A stretch of DNA of 64,000 bases from Tubiluchus corallicola (taxonomy: Eukaryota > Priapulida > Priapulimorpha > Priapulimorphida > Tubiluchidae): contig JAQGDQ010000003.1 of NCBI GenBank assembly GCA_030141605.1, forward strand, positions 1,383,501-1,447,500, read 5' to 3'. Each line of letters opens with the position of its first letter. Within the stretch, counting starts at the first letter, position 1. Position numbers and translations under genes: made by a program. The notes below the pieces were generated by a model. It worked only from the letters and a program-made list of their open reading frames with translations. It did no database searches and was not told where the DNA came from. This document shows, in pieces, positions 1 through 12,468 of the stretch.

Positions 1-538
1 CCTTAGTTGTAACTGAAATGATAAATGCTGTATACGATAAAATGCCATTAGTTGTTGCTGAATTCTTTTTTGTTTATAAATTTATTTTTGTCTCTGTAAA
101 GACTGCTAGAATAGGAGAAAGTTTATATTGATTTCATGACAGAAATTAACGACATCATTGTTAACCTGGTCTCGTTCAATCAATTTCAATTTTATAATAA
201 TTTATGTGGTTTAACGCTAGTTGTAGAATTGAAATATTTACATAAAATTTTATGAGCATGGGATAATTAGTATGTGTCGGCTTAAACGACTGTATTATTC
301 TTACATGATTTTGGAATAAATACATTGTAAATGGATTTGGACAATTTTTTAAAATTTGTTTACAAATATGATTTAATTGATTTAGTTTTCAGGAGTTTTT
401 CTTGCAAACAGCTCTGTTCCAGGCAGGCTGGCATTAAATTACTGAATTAGTGAACATTTTTTTATTTTTCTTCAGTGTATGGTTTATCCTGTACCCATGG
501 TCGGGCACACCTAACGCACTGTTCATACGTAAATCAAA
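1..538. other. Upstream flank of the ARL-like gene, no gene seen
   Basis: AT-rich sequence with no convincing exon or repeat. The last part, directly before the ATG at 539, is the presumed 5' UTR and promoter of the ARL-like gene. No TATA box or other element can be placed with confidence. A polypyrimidine tract ending in CAG at about 474 could be the acceptor of a 5'-UTR intron, but this is only inference. Confidence 0.4.
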
Positions 539-3392
539 ATGGGATGGCAGAGAGCTGTCCTTGTGGTTGGTGGTAGCGTTGCATTTAGTTTAGTAACATA
601 CGGAGTTTACTACATCTATCAGAAACGTCTTAGTCGAAATCGCGATGAAGGGTTTGAAGACACAAATGTCTCGCTGTTGGTAAGTAATCATTTTGAGTTT
701 TAGCCTACCGTGACACAAAAATGCGAAAAGAGAAAATAATTATTAAGTTTCACAGGCAATAAATTTTTGAAAAATTGTAAGGCCTATTGGTATATTAGTA
801 CATAACAAATGATAATTCTGCACACTAGATCTGCTAACTGGATGTGTGTTTCATTTAACCACTGGTTAAGCTAACAATAATTTAGACGTTAGTATTTTGT
901 TTCTGCAAGTGTCATTCGAAGAATGAAATGCATTTATGGAGCAGTGATATAATTTTTCAGTGTGCATCATCAACTTTTTACTCTTTTCAATTACTGTAAT
1001 AATTTATATACTGTTTTCAATCTCTTGCAGTTATCGGATGATTCACTAGAAAAAAGGATCCTCGTTTTAGGATTAAGTGGCTCTGGAAAGAGCACAATTA
1101 TGTCACGATTTTCAAGAGTGGAGCCAGTAGCTCGTGGAGAAACGAAACCAACTGAGGGTTTCAGTGTCAAATGTCTACAAGTCAATGGAATGTCCCTTAA
1201 TATTTGGGAAAGTAAGTTGCAGGATAATTAAACAGGATTTATATTTCTAGTTAGCAAAAAGAGCTAATTTCTATTGACGTTTTCATGCTGAAACTTATCA
1301 GGTTGTAATGCTGTGGCTTTGGTAGAGATTCCAAAATTTGTATGACTGTAGTATTACGTTACTCCACAAGTCTATAAAATGAAGTTAGTGAAGTAGTAGC
1401 CAAGTGTTGCATTTTTTTAAAATGTCAAAAATTTATGAAATATTATTTATATGTTTTGTTTTTTTAATTATATTAGCTAGCATCAAGTGAAAATAGTTAT
1501 TTGTGAAAATAGAATCAATGGAATCTAATGTCTGATTAGTTACTGAAAAATTGTGAGCCAGTCAAGATTTGAATCTTAGACATTCCGATTAGAACTCATA
1601 TGCTTTAAAGGATATCAAAGCCACATGGCAGCACAGGCCTCCGTGATTATTGCTCTGATATGGTGGTTTGTAGTAGAGCATATAAATTCTAATCTTGCAG
1701 GAAAAATATGTCTCTCTCTATCTAGAAGATGAGCTTATTTTATTATTTGAGAAAATGCTGGAAAATTTTCAGTAACAAAATTGTGATGAGTGCCTCATGA
1801 AATTAGTAAAGTCAATTTAAAGTCGGAATCCCTTCACGCTAAGGCATGCTCATTTTGAAGGAAAAATGGGGTCCTCTAGTTACCATGCAGTGTAAACACT
1901 TATTCCGCCAGGTGCTTGAGCATTATGTTTTTTAATTCAAAATGTTAAACGAGAGATTATTAATACTACTTTTTTGATTTTTGATAAATCCAATTACACA
2001 TAACGCAATGAAAATATGTTACTAACGATAATATAATAATGTCCAACTACGCTAGTTAACATTGACAAAGTAACAGAATAATTATTTTAACAAGCTAAAA
2101 CTGAAGTAAATAAGCTAAGTAAAAAGTCGCCTCTGCATGTACTGTACAGCTACAGCCTTGCCGAATTCCATGATTATCTGTAATTGTTTATTGTGCAGGG
2201 CCTAGTACTTAAGTATTTTTAGGTACACTCGTGTGGATTAGAGCTATGCAAGCTATGGATTAGAACTATGAAAGTGTTGCTAATTGACCCGGTTACTAAT
2301 TTTTACAAAAACACAATTAAACAAGAAAATCTGATCAGCCAGAATAGTAGAATTTGTGATTGAACTACAGAAGTTTTGTTATGTGTGCATTCTTGCAGTC
2401 CACCAGCTTACATCATTTTTTCAAATATGCCTGAGTGAGGTTCATTTGGCAGGAGATAAGAATGATTTAAATTTCTCTTGCATTTTTAAGCAAGTCATTT
2501 TATGTGAATATATCATGTAGTACTTCCAATATTTCTAAATGTATACTACATGTATAATACGATGAATGTTGTTCAAGATTTGATTTTTTTTCTTTAAAAT
2601 ACTTCTTCACTGAAGGATTTTTGAAAGGATTTTTAGTTATTTAATAAATAAATTTTAAACTTATAGTTGGTGGTGCAGATCATGTTAGGACATACTGGAC
2701 AAATTTTCTTCAAGACACAGATGTACTTGTCTTTGTTGTTGACAGTACAGACGAGATAAAGTTCCCAACTGCATTCGATGAGTTGCATAGATTGCTTGGC
2801 GATGAAAGACTTAAACGGGTACCAGTTTTAGTCATAGCAAACAAACAGGTAAAAACATCATCAATGTAATAAATGATAAGCAGACTCTGTTACTGTTTAT
2901 GCTTAAATGCAAAACGACAAACTATATCATACAGTAATGCGTATTAAAAAAGAACTGAGCATAGAACAAGCTGCTAGAGTGTTTTGTACTTCCTGATATA
3001 TGTGCTGAATTTACAACTTTGACTATAATTTTTTACTAATGTAATTTGAAACGCATGTGTATAGCTGCCACTAGTTTAGCTGCAATACAAATTCGGTAGT
3101 TAAAGTTTATGTCATGAATCTGAATTATTAAAGCAAACTTTTCAACAAGAAAATGTTTTGACATAAATACGTTCTTCTTACTTTAGTAATTTTTATTTTT
3201 GTTCTATTTCAGGACCTTCCGGGTGCTTATAGTCCAGAAAAAGTTGCCAACATTTTAGGGCTGAACAGCATATCACCACGAGAGCATAAAATTTGCGTAC
3301 TTGGTACTCAAATTACAGACGATTCCACTACACAACATTCAAGTATTCTAGAAGCAGAAAACATAATGATATCATTGTGTACATCTAAATGA
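539..3392 (+). CDS. ARL10-like: ARL9/ARL10-like membrane-anchored small GTPase, complete, 4 exons
   Basis: Coding exons are 539-679, 1031-1211, 2667-2848 and 3213-3392. All junctions are GT-AG and the joined frame is 227 codons plus TGA. Residues about 5-27 form a hydrophobic segment followed by a basic stretch, suggesting an N-terminal membrane anchor. The ARF-type fold follows: P-loop GLSGSGKST at 61-69, a switch-I threonine in KPTEGF, a switch-II-like WEIGGADHVRTYW, and the nucleotide-specificity box NKQD spanning the exon 3/4 junction. An N-terminal hydrophobic segment with an ARF-like domain is the layout of vertebrate ARL10, and the switch II resembles the divergent ARL9/ARL10 form. The usual catalytic glutamine of WDxGGQ is alanine here, the aspartate is glutamate, and the last guanine-binding box (normally SA-type) is not recognisable, so GTP hydrolysis is probably slow or altered. 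The cellular role is not known from sequence. The start is the only ATG that gives the hydrophobic N-terminus. Confidence 0.9.
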
Positions 3393-5560
3393 TTGTGCAT
3401 TTGTTATTATCAGTAATTACTGGTATTGCACCATTGTGTCATGAATTTCACAGATACTCTAAATGAAGAAAATAATTACCACAGTATGGTAGCAGCTCTA
3501 AAATTATGGAGGACCAATCAGTTAAAGGTGTGTAATGTAATTTTGAAACTGGTTTTCATGCCAAAATTGTACTGCTGATACCAAATTAGTTAAATAGTGT
3601 GGAGAGTTTGTTAAACATTGATGTATGATTTAACATTTAATTAGTCTTTTCAAGTTTTCTTATCCTGAATTTCAAGTCATGAAGAAAGTAAATAGATCTC
3701 TTGCTTGGCTTTTCAAGTATACCAAATTCATAGACACAGTACTTTCTTAAATTATGTTACATCTGGCTGTAAATTACTGTCATATTACCGGATACTTTCT
3801 TATTTGTACATTTGTTGGTGACGTGCCATGTATCACAACAAGCTGGTTTGAACAAGCTTCATAAAAAATGTAATTTTGAAATCATTCTGATTTTGTTTGA
3901 CAGATGAAAAGATTTGTTTCGTTGATATGTGTAGCTTAAAAGCAACCTTTTTATGTTGTTTTTTCCAATATCCAGAATGATGTTTTTGTAAATTACTGCT
4001 CTGGTGTAGTTGTTTATTGTTCGAGTAGTCATCTAAGACTTGTATATTTATTATATTAGGTGATTAAACGGTGAAAAAGATAGCTTACTGTGTCTGTAAT
4101 CCATCACTCTAAAGCTGTTCAGTTATACAGGAATTCAGTTATAAATGAAGATGGTACCTAAGCAAAGGTGAAATCTGGGGCATATTCACCAAATATTCTA
4201 ATATGATAACAGAACTTTTCTCATCATCCATACTTTGCACATCTTTGTTTAATTCATATTCTAACATGTTGTATATAGGATTGTTTGAAAATCGATTTCT
4301 GTCATATTCCTATTGTAAAGCCTGTCTCAGTAATGCATTTTCTTAGTGGTCAGTCAAAAATTTGTAGCATGCAGTTTGAGCTGATAGGACAACTTGGTGC
4401 AGGCTAAAAAGTATTCACAGACAACTTGTCTGGTCATGTGAATGTGCTATAAAATAACTAATTCAAACACTAAACTGGCTTCACATTGATAGGAATGTCT
4501 TCTGCATTGATTGCTATTATTTATTCAGCAGTAACCTTGTGATGTAATTTGTAAATACGCTAAATGTCTATTATGTTTCTTTTGCTTGTGTAATATTGTA
4601 ACTTGTGTGCTGGCAACTATAGTTACATACGTAGTATTTGTATATGTTGGATTTAATTTAATATGATTTGTAAAGCAATGCCAGTCTTATCTTTTTGCTT
4701 TCTTGCAATTTTGATATGAAGTACTACAAATGTTGTTGCTTCTTCATATCCTCAGATCTGTACCTTTAATTGCCTGTAGGTTTGTCCGTTTTTCATCCTT
4801 GGCCTTAGAACTTGATCGAACTATATTAGGTGGCTTAAAAACATTACAAAGAGCATTACATTTTGTGACACGCTGTCACTATCTAAAGCCTCTTATCACT
4901 TGTTTTATATTGCTCCTTACTAAAATTAAAAAATCAGGCAGGGCTTTTTATGGACTTTACTGTAATAATCATAAATGGGTAAAATATTTTATTACTTGAT
5001 TTATTTTTTCAAGTCACTTAAGTTGTCTAGAAGTGTAAATGGATCTAAGTTTATTTGGCATACTTGTCAAGCATGGCTAGTAAAACTACTGTTCATTACA
5101 TGTACCTTGCTGTGCATCACCAAAATAAAAACATAATTATATAAATTCTTTAATATTTTGCTTAATGATATCCCATAATCCCATCATAACTTTCTCTAGC
5201 ACATTTTCTGTATGATGTAAATCTCTGCTGTTGAACCTTTGCTGCAAATATTTTAATAAATCAGATATTAATTAATAAGAAATGCTATACGGACACACAA
5301 CATGAATTATGAACTCAAGTCGTCGCTGCAGCACGATCTTTCCTCGTCATCCATACTTTATACATCATCAGACACTTATGTTCACTCTTAAATGCTCTAT
5401 ACACCAGAAAATGGTTGTAAGAACTATGAGATTTTATTATTTGAATTATTTTTAAGTCACTTATGTTGTTTAGAGGTGTAAGTTGGACTAAGTTGTTGAC
5501 TCGGTATACTTATGTTACCTAATAGAAAAAATGGAACTTAACTCTATAGTCCAAGAGCCT
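3393..5560. other. 3' flank of the ARL-like gene, no gene seen
   Basis: No recognisable coding exon. A frame of 89 codons at 4730-4999 has no family resemblance and looks fortuitous. An AATAAA at 5124-5129 could be a polyadenylation signal of the ARL-like transcript, which would then have a 1.7-kb 3' UTR. This is inference only. Confidence 0.35.
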
Positions 5561-5572
5561 GTGACGAAATAA

Positions 5573-5965
5573 CCTGCTCATCAGGAACATAATTTTGGAG
5601 CACTGCATATCGTAGCTGTGATTGTGACATTTCCCAAATGTGTATTCGTTTGTCATGGGAGCGGGGCTTTTAGGGAGTAGGCCCCAAAATAGGTACCGCA
5701 AAAAGGCCTATAACCTCCTCATCACGAACATGATTTTTGACCACTGCTTATTGTAGGTATGAGACTGGCATTCCACAAATGGCTACCCATTTGTCATGGA
5801 AGCGGGGCTTTTAGAAGGTACCCAAAAAGACCCAATACCTCCTCATTACGAACATGATTTTCGATCACTGCATATTGTAGGTATGAGCCTGGCATTCCAC
5901 AAATGGCTACCCATTTATTGTAGAGCGGGGCTTTCAGGAGGTACGCCCTCAAATAAATATCACTA
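5573..5965. repeat. Three imperfect tandem repeat units of about 123-142 bp
   Basis: Three diverged units begin near 5573, 5715 and 5838. Each starts with a CCTSCTCAT-type box, continues through GAACATRATTTT and CACTGC(A/T)TAT, and ends with an AGCGGGGCTTT core. Units 2 and 3 are clearly more alike than unit 1. There is no coding meaning. It may be a local minisatellite or part of an older element. Confidence 0.75.
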
Positions 5966-6434
5966 AAATAACTGTAGACCATAGCCCTGCGTATGCGAAT
6001 TATTTTGTTTGGAGCGTCCTTAGATTAGTCAGCAGACATTGTAATATCATCAAGCTATTCAAGCAAAAATTAGTAGTCACTATCAACAATCTGATAGATA
6101 TTTATTTTTACTGTAGCATTAAATACATATGACATTGCAAAATAAATAGTCACATTAGGAGAGCATTATCGTATTTTGACGTCCACATTGTTATACAGTT
6201 GGCACATTACAGTGCAACATTATAAAAAAAAAAAACAGTGTGTTACCATTAGTTGCAGAAAACATGTCAGAGACGTGTACATACAAGCTTCTACTGTGAA
6301 ATCTATAAACGCTAGAATAACAAAACTGCAAAAACTGTCCCTCAAATAGAGATTTGAATTTTTTCATTACGCCTATAAAACAAATACAGCATCAAAGCAA
6401 TAATCTTGTGGAATTAGAAAACTGTCTAAATTAC

Positions 6435-7195
6435 CTTATGACTGCAGTGCTTCAGCTATATGTTCTACTAGTAGATCTCATTTCAGTACCAAATTTTTCC
6501 ACCCTTGCAGAAAAACCAATCACTATCGGGACTTGTAAACAATCAACATTATTTAAGATGGTGGAACAGTAGACTGCATGTGTAAGCCTTTCTCTAATAT
6601 AGCGAATAGTCTTCCTATGTGATAGCTAAGGTTTTTTTTACTCTACATCCTGTAAATGTTTTGTGATTTTCATATGGCTTCCGGGCTGAAAAAAGTAATC
6701 TAATTCTAATCTAAGTAAGATACTTAATAAGATTCACGCTTTCTTATTAAAAACGACTTAACAGAAATAATAGCTCTCACCAGAGTTGGCTTTAACTGAC
6801 ATCCCTACACTATCAGCTCCAATATCACTGTAATATTAATTATCAGCATCATCATCATCGTCGTCGTCATCATCGTCATTTTTGTGTTTAGTAGCAGTAA
6901 TACCAGTAAAATTAAAACTTGCATTACGAGCATTTAGAGTCTTATCTGGTATTCAATCAAAAGTCGGTGGAACTTGGTTCCCTTTGAACCATTTTGGATT
7001 ATGGTGCTTGTCCTACAAAACCCAGCCACTAAGTTGTGGATCGGATATTGACTGTGATTCCCATGTGGCATTATTCCAAGTGCCACATACATAATTAGTG
7101 CGCTGGATTTTTTGTAACAGCACTGATCTGCATGTGGCATTGCATTCGCATCCATTCCTTTTACCTGACTTAATGGTTTCTTTTTTGGAAATAAC
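6435..7195 (+). repeat. Left arm of the long inverted repeat
   Basis: Pairs with 9500-10375 on the other strand. The outermost convincing match is the box around CTGCAGTGCTTC (6443 onward). The innermost is the GGATTTTTTGTAACAGCACTG region and the GGCATTGCATTC box near 7136-7165. Short open frames within it are shadows of the repeat. Confidence 0.8.
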
Positions 7196-7239
7196 TCTGG
7201 CTTCACATCTTTTAACTCCAATTATACATTCGCTTTGTC

Positions 7240-8140
7240 AGGCGGATGGAATTATGGTGAAAACTGACAAATCAGTGCTCATGCGAGAACTAAAAAAACG
7301 GACTGAAACTGAAGAACCAATTGCCACTGACTGTACGATTGTAGATGGTATGTTCTTGTTGCACATACTTCGAGATTCACCACATTTGGAGGCAGTGTTA
7401 AGCGCATTCTTGACAAACTTCCAATAATGAAAGGAAGAGAAATTCATGTTGCTTTGATAAAGTAGTTTCTCCCTCGATAAAACATGCAGAGCGAGCCAAA
7501 TGGGATAATTTGGGTTTTCGTGATCAATGCTTTATTACCTCTGGAAATTAAATGAAGAGACCAAGTAATTTTATTTCAACCTTACGAAGTGACGATTTCA
7601 AGCAACAGCTAGTGTCTTTCTTGAAATATTACTGGGCATCAGACGACTCTTATCCTTGGCTGAAAGTATTGTATGCTAAGTATAATTATTATGAGATTTG
7701 CTATAGTTACCAGTCAGAGGGAGGGCATATCCAGCAGGAACAAGTGAGTGTAAATATGAAAAAGCAGATAGCAGAATGTTGTATCATATAATACAGCCCA
7801 GTCAATCCCCAGCATTGTTGTTGTTCGGACAAATGATGTTGATGTTTTAATAATTTTATTAGGAAATATGCATCGTGTTAAAGCTGGTGTCAAGATTTGT
7901 ATGGAAGTCGGCTTGCAAGGCAAAAACATGTTGCATTGTATTAATGTCACTAGTCTCGTCAACGAATTGGAAGTAGGGTTTGGAAAGTATTATCTGGATT
8001 TCATTGTTTTACAGGTTCTGATTATATAGCAGCAGAAAGGAAAGCTTCGCCCACTGAAACTTTTAGAAAAGTGTCCTGATGTCCAAATAGCTTTGCATCT
8101 TTAAGCCGTACGTCAGAAATTAGTTTTCCAACCATCAATG
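7240..8140 (+). pseudogene. Decayed gene of an uncharacterised, repeat-associated metazoan protein family
   Basis: The reading moves between frames and meets several stops, but it keeps a recognisable order of conserved blocks: an IVDGMFLLHIL block (about 7340-7375), a SIKHAERA block (about 7476-7500), KRPSNFI followed by WASDDS (7552-7650), an open stretch to about 7790, then NDVDVLIILLGN with frame breaks (about 7833-7870), FTGSDY-like remnants (about 8010-8030) and GKLRPLKLLEKCPD (about 8040-8080). I recall this block order from uncharacterised multi-copy proteins in cnidarian, mollusc and arthropod genomes; no database was consulted. The aspartate-rich DVDVL and FTGSDY blocks are reminiscent of PIN/FEN-like nuclease motifs, which is inference. 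Its place between inverted arms suggests it was the element's own gene or captured cargo. Confidence 0.6.
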
Positions 8141-9499
8141 CTAGTGATACAACTCCCAGGCAGTTAATGAAACCAGAGATGAAATTCATAAACAGCTATC
8201 AGCCTATTTCCAAAAACAAACCATTAACTAAGATAAAAGGTGTAATGGCCCGTGAACATAGGGACAGACCATGGGGGTCAAGTAATGGTAGTCGCTGCTA
8301 AGTTCGATCAGTTCCTTAACCGAGCTAGGAGTACTAACCGACTGCCCACTAAAGGAAACAGACAGAAGCTGAGCGTAGGCAGACTCTCCGGGGCATTGCC
8401 TAAATAGCGTGGATTCTTTTGTGGTGTGATCAATAAAAAATGACAATTTATTTATCCCTCAAAATTCAAACTGTAGCCAGTCAATTAAGTAACAAAATAT
8501 TAAGTTTGATGACACAATAAAAATATCAAACAGTTTTGAAATTTAGGCATTTGCAAACAATAGAAATTAGTAATAAGCAAAATTTAATCTGAAAACGTTA
8601 TCAAACAGGATGGCGTAAAAACAAATGAAATAAGAAAAACACACGAAAATAATATCGTGTTCTTAACTGCTTAAAGGGAGTTCCTATTTATTCTACCAGC
8701 CACCCCACAAAGCGTATGGTAGTGTAGTATCTTTTCCAGACAGGAGTAGTTCGTGGTCGTAGTCATTTAGAGCGACTATGTATGGTTCAAAATTCATCTG
8801 ATAGGCTCACGATCCCCACAGTAACGCCGCAGAAAGTCTGAGGGAAATGTAATCCTTTCGGTGAACGTTTTACGTAAGTCTATCAAAATGGTGACGCGTG
8901 AACTGAGCTGTAGCTACACGTCCGTTGACAGGTACACATTGAAAGTAAGTTCGCCCAAAAGTAACAAACTGGCACCTTTGCCTTCCGGTCTATTGGAAAA
9001 AAGTTGCTACCCGGCAGTGATGACCTCTGCGTCACACACAATGGACTATCGAGCAGTGCACCTCTCCACCTGCATGATGGAACCTCAAAGAATTCAAAAC
9101 GACGTTCTGCCAGCAAGTAAGATCAACAAAGCGATGGAAATTAACGAGTGGACATCTTCCACCATCACAAATAGATCACTAGCTTTTCAAACATCAGCTA
9201 GCGGAAAACCAGGTAAAACGTAAAACGCAGTTAACCCAACCAAAGTCAAGTTGTATATATCGAAACTGTGTCGACGAAATTTGTGACACGAACATACACA
9301 AATCTATGCGTTTGGCTTCCCTCATTATGATTAAAATACATTAGTGAAAAGTGAATCGTTTACCCAAATCCGGGGGACTAAAATTCTCTAAACTAACGAA
9401 TAGTATCTAATTGATTATAACGAACTAAAAAATATTTACACTCGGCAAATGTAAGTAAAAAACAATCAGAGGGCAAAATTTGAAATTAAAGTTTACTGT
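8141..9499. other. Interior of the inverted-repeat unit, no gene seen
   Basis: No intact gene. Open frames up to 120 codons (for example 8861-9223) show no recognisable motif and overlap others on both strands. They are probably remnants of element sequence. Confidence 0.4.
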
Positions 9500-10375
9500 T
9501 TATTTCCAAATTAAAACACGCCTTAGTAATTCAACCTGGGTCATTATAAAGGAATGGATGGGAGTGCAATGCACAACGCAGATCAGTGCTGTTACAAAAA
9601 ATCCTGCGCACCAATTACGACGTATGTGGCACTTGGAATAATGCCACAAGGGAATCAAAGTCAATATCTGACCACAACGTAGTGGGTTGGTGTTGTTGGA
9701 CAAGCACCATCATCCAAAATGGTTCAAAGGAGACCAAGTTCCACGGACTTTTGATTGCATACTAGCTAAAACTCTAATTGTTAGTAATATAAGTCTTAAT
9801 TCTACTGGTATTGCTGCTACTAAACACAACAATGGCGACGACGACGACGCCGATGATGCTGATGCTGATAATTAAGATTATAGTGATATCGCTGCTGATG
9901 GTGTAGGGATTGCATTTAACCTCAGTTAAAGTCAACTGTGGCGAGCAACTATAATTTCTGTTAAGTTGTTTTTAATAAGATAGCGTAAATCTTATTAAGT
10001 ATCTTACTTAGATTAGATTAGATTACTTTTTTAATAAGCTTAATAAATACGCTTAATAAGATAGCGTAAATCTTATTAAGTATCTTAGTTAGATTAGATT
10101 AGATTACTTTTTTAGCCTGAAAGCTATATAAAAATCACAAAACATTTACAGAATGCAGAGTAAAAAGAACCTTCGTTGGCTATCACATTGGAAGACTATT
10201 AGCTATTTTACAGAAAGGCTTGCTCCAGTCAACTATTCCACCATCCTAAATAATGTTGATTTTTATACTAGTCCTGATAGTAATTAGTTTTTCTGCAAAG
10301 GTGGAAACATGTGGTACTGATATATAAATTATTAGTAGAACATATATCAGAAGCACTGCAGTAATAAGGTCCTTG
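9500..10375 (-). repeat. Right arm of the long inverted repeat
   Basis: Imperfect reverse complement of 6435-7195. It is longer than the left arm partly because of an internal tandem duplication at 9972-10113. The pairing fades outside about 10375, before the SLC12 copy A start region. Confidence 0.8.
9972..10113. repeat. Tandem duplication of 81 bp inside the right arm
   Basis: The TTAATAAGATAGCGTAAATC box occurs at 9972 and again at 10053. Each copy is followed by nearly the same AAGTATCTTASTTAGATTAG sequence. The left arm has only one copy, so the duplication arose after the two arms formed. Confidence 0.8.
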
Positions 10376-10829
10376 CATTAGCGCATAAAGAGTGTGAATA
10401 TTCATGCAGTGAGTTAAATTTTAGTTATAAAAAACTGGTTCCCGGCAAGTTTAAAAACCTGCCGCAATCTGTTAAGAATATAACACAATTGCCTTATTTG
10501 TGATCGATAGTCGGGATGCCCCTTCCATTACTCCTGGGGATGCGTGAGCTGTTTGAGCACCACCACACTATGTGACATAACGAAATCCAGGGGAAGCATT
10601 TGACACGCCCAAAAAATAGTCCAACACTAATGAATGATTTACGATGTGCCGTGTGACACTTAGCGAATAGTTTCTTTGGAAAAACTGCTGTTCTATAATG
10701 TGTACATGAGCGCACCGAAATTATTGCAGCAAACCGGATATTTTAATTCTGACACTGTTACAACGTCGTTTTAAAGTCAGTGTAGTAACTCGTACACGCG
10801 TGTGTTACTGGCGCATTGTGAGTTTAACA

Positions 10830-12436
10830 ATGAAAAATTCAAGTGAACCTAGCCAACAGGCTGTGCAGGTAAATAATTTATAGCAACTAATATTATAATT
10901 ATTATATAGTAACCCCTTTCATACGTTATTTACATTTCTGTAAAATTTAGCTTAGTTTCTGATTAAGTTAAATTAATTTGTTTTTATTTGTGACATACTA
11001 TAAAATTACGTGCTTATTCTCTTGCAGATGATCTGCATTTATCGCAAAGACTAGTGTAAACAATGAACATTATTTTTCAAACCTTTTGTCACACTTTTAT
11101 GACAAAATATTAAAACTAAAATGCCTGTGTAAAAGAATCTTGCCATGGATTATCGTGAATACGCTCAATTCAGTCGTTTTAGCACATTAAATACTATAAA
11201 TGTTCACGAGTCTATTGAGATTTCTCTAATCTGTGCTGAATATTTTAGATCCATGCAGAGCTCACATTGAATCTTTCATACAAAAAACTTTGGTTTCAAT
11301 TCTGAAGTTATAAAAATTAACCAGATTCGTCACCTCTGTGTACCGTTTTGTTGTTGCGGTTAATCTAAGCGTTTGATCTCTCTAACCTTCTTCAGCTTTT
11401 CTTTTTTTACGCAGTTGTGAGGTAATTGGGTACACGTAATGTTACTGTTATTTAGCTCATAACGCTTATATTATTATTATTGTTATTGCTGTTGTTGTTG
11501 TTGTTGTAGTTGTTGTTGTCGTTGTCGTCGTCTTCGTCGTCGTCGTCATCATCATCATCATCATCATCATTATTATCATACTATGCTTTTTATTTCAGGC
11601 AAAATGTCCCATATACAAACATGGGTTCTTCTACAGTGCATAATTTAGTAATAATACAACCCTGCATATAAAATCAGAACTTATAGTTTACGTGTGCATC
11701 TGTTTGTTCGTGTGCAATTGACTCTAATGAAATCCTTACTGTGATAACGGGGTAAAGCTGAATTTAGCGTACGGTAATAATCGGTAATAATGTACACACG
11801 CCAAAGCACTAAATAGACCTACTAATCAATAAAATCCTCGTTTTTGAAGTCATGGTTTAATCAAACAGCTGTGCTTTGAATAAAATTGCAAATAACTGGT
11901 AGAAACTAGAGCCTAACAAACGCTGGCTTTAACTGTACATTTTTTTTACTTTTATTGATTAAATAAAAATGCATTCAAATACCTATAAGTACAACTATAG
12001 AAGTACAAATACTTAGATTTAATTTTTTTTATTTAGTCTAAACACAAAGTAGTAAATATATGTTTATATTCAATTTCAATCCATATGAATTAATTTAGTT
12101 AGTTAAATCAGAACCGCGCTGCCCATTATGTCTCATAAGCATTCAGCATTTCACGAAACTCTACATACATGAGGTATATAAGAAAATCGATAACGGTTCC
12201 TAACAATAGCAAATAAATATTCACCCAAAAAATTGAAATTAAGTGGCTTACCCGTAGCCTCGTATCTGATTTTTATCATATTAGGCCTAATTTTCAATCA
12301 CATTTTGTTGTTTTACTGGGTTGCCCTTGTCTGTATATAGGTCTATTCATGCTTCGCTTTCTTAATAACCATACATAAGCCTGATTGCTTGAATAAGATA
12401 CATACACACACACACACCCGCGCGCGCACGCACGTA

Positions 12437-12468
<32 letters not shown>

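Larger units (their letters stand above)
6435..10375. mobile_element. Candidate transposon of about 3.9 kb bounded by long imperfect inverted repeats
   Basis: The segment 6435-7195 reappears as an imperfect reverse complement at about 9500-10375, including several distinctive stretches (a GATTAGATTAGATTAC run, a CATCATCATCGTCG-type run, the GTAACAGCACTGATCTGC box). Between the arms lies a decayed coding sequence (7240-8140). Long TIRs around a central gene are the usual layout of a DNA transposon. The exact ends and any target-site duplication could not be fixed because the outer ends of the arms fade. An inverted duplication of unrelated origin is the alternative. Confidence 0.55.

Noticed and set aside
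4730-4999. 89-codon open frame after the ARL-like gene
   Set aside because: No recognisable family, no splice context, and in the likely 3' UTR; treated as chance.
8861-9223. 120-codon open frame inside the inverted-repeat unit
   Set aside because: Composition looks random, an overlapping frame exists on the other strand, and no motif is visible.
10494-10715. Cys/His-containing minus-strand frame upstream of copy A, considered as a THAP-type zinc finger
   Set aside because: The Cys and His spacing does not match the THAP pattern and no flanking exon fits.
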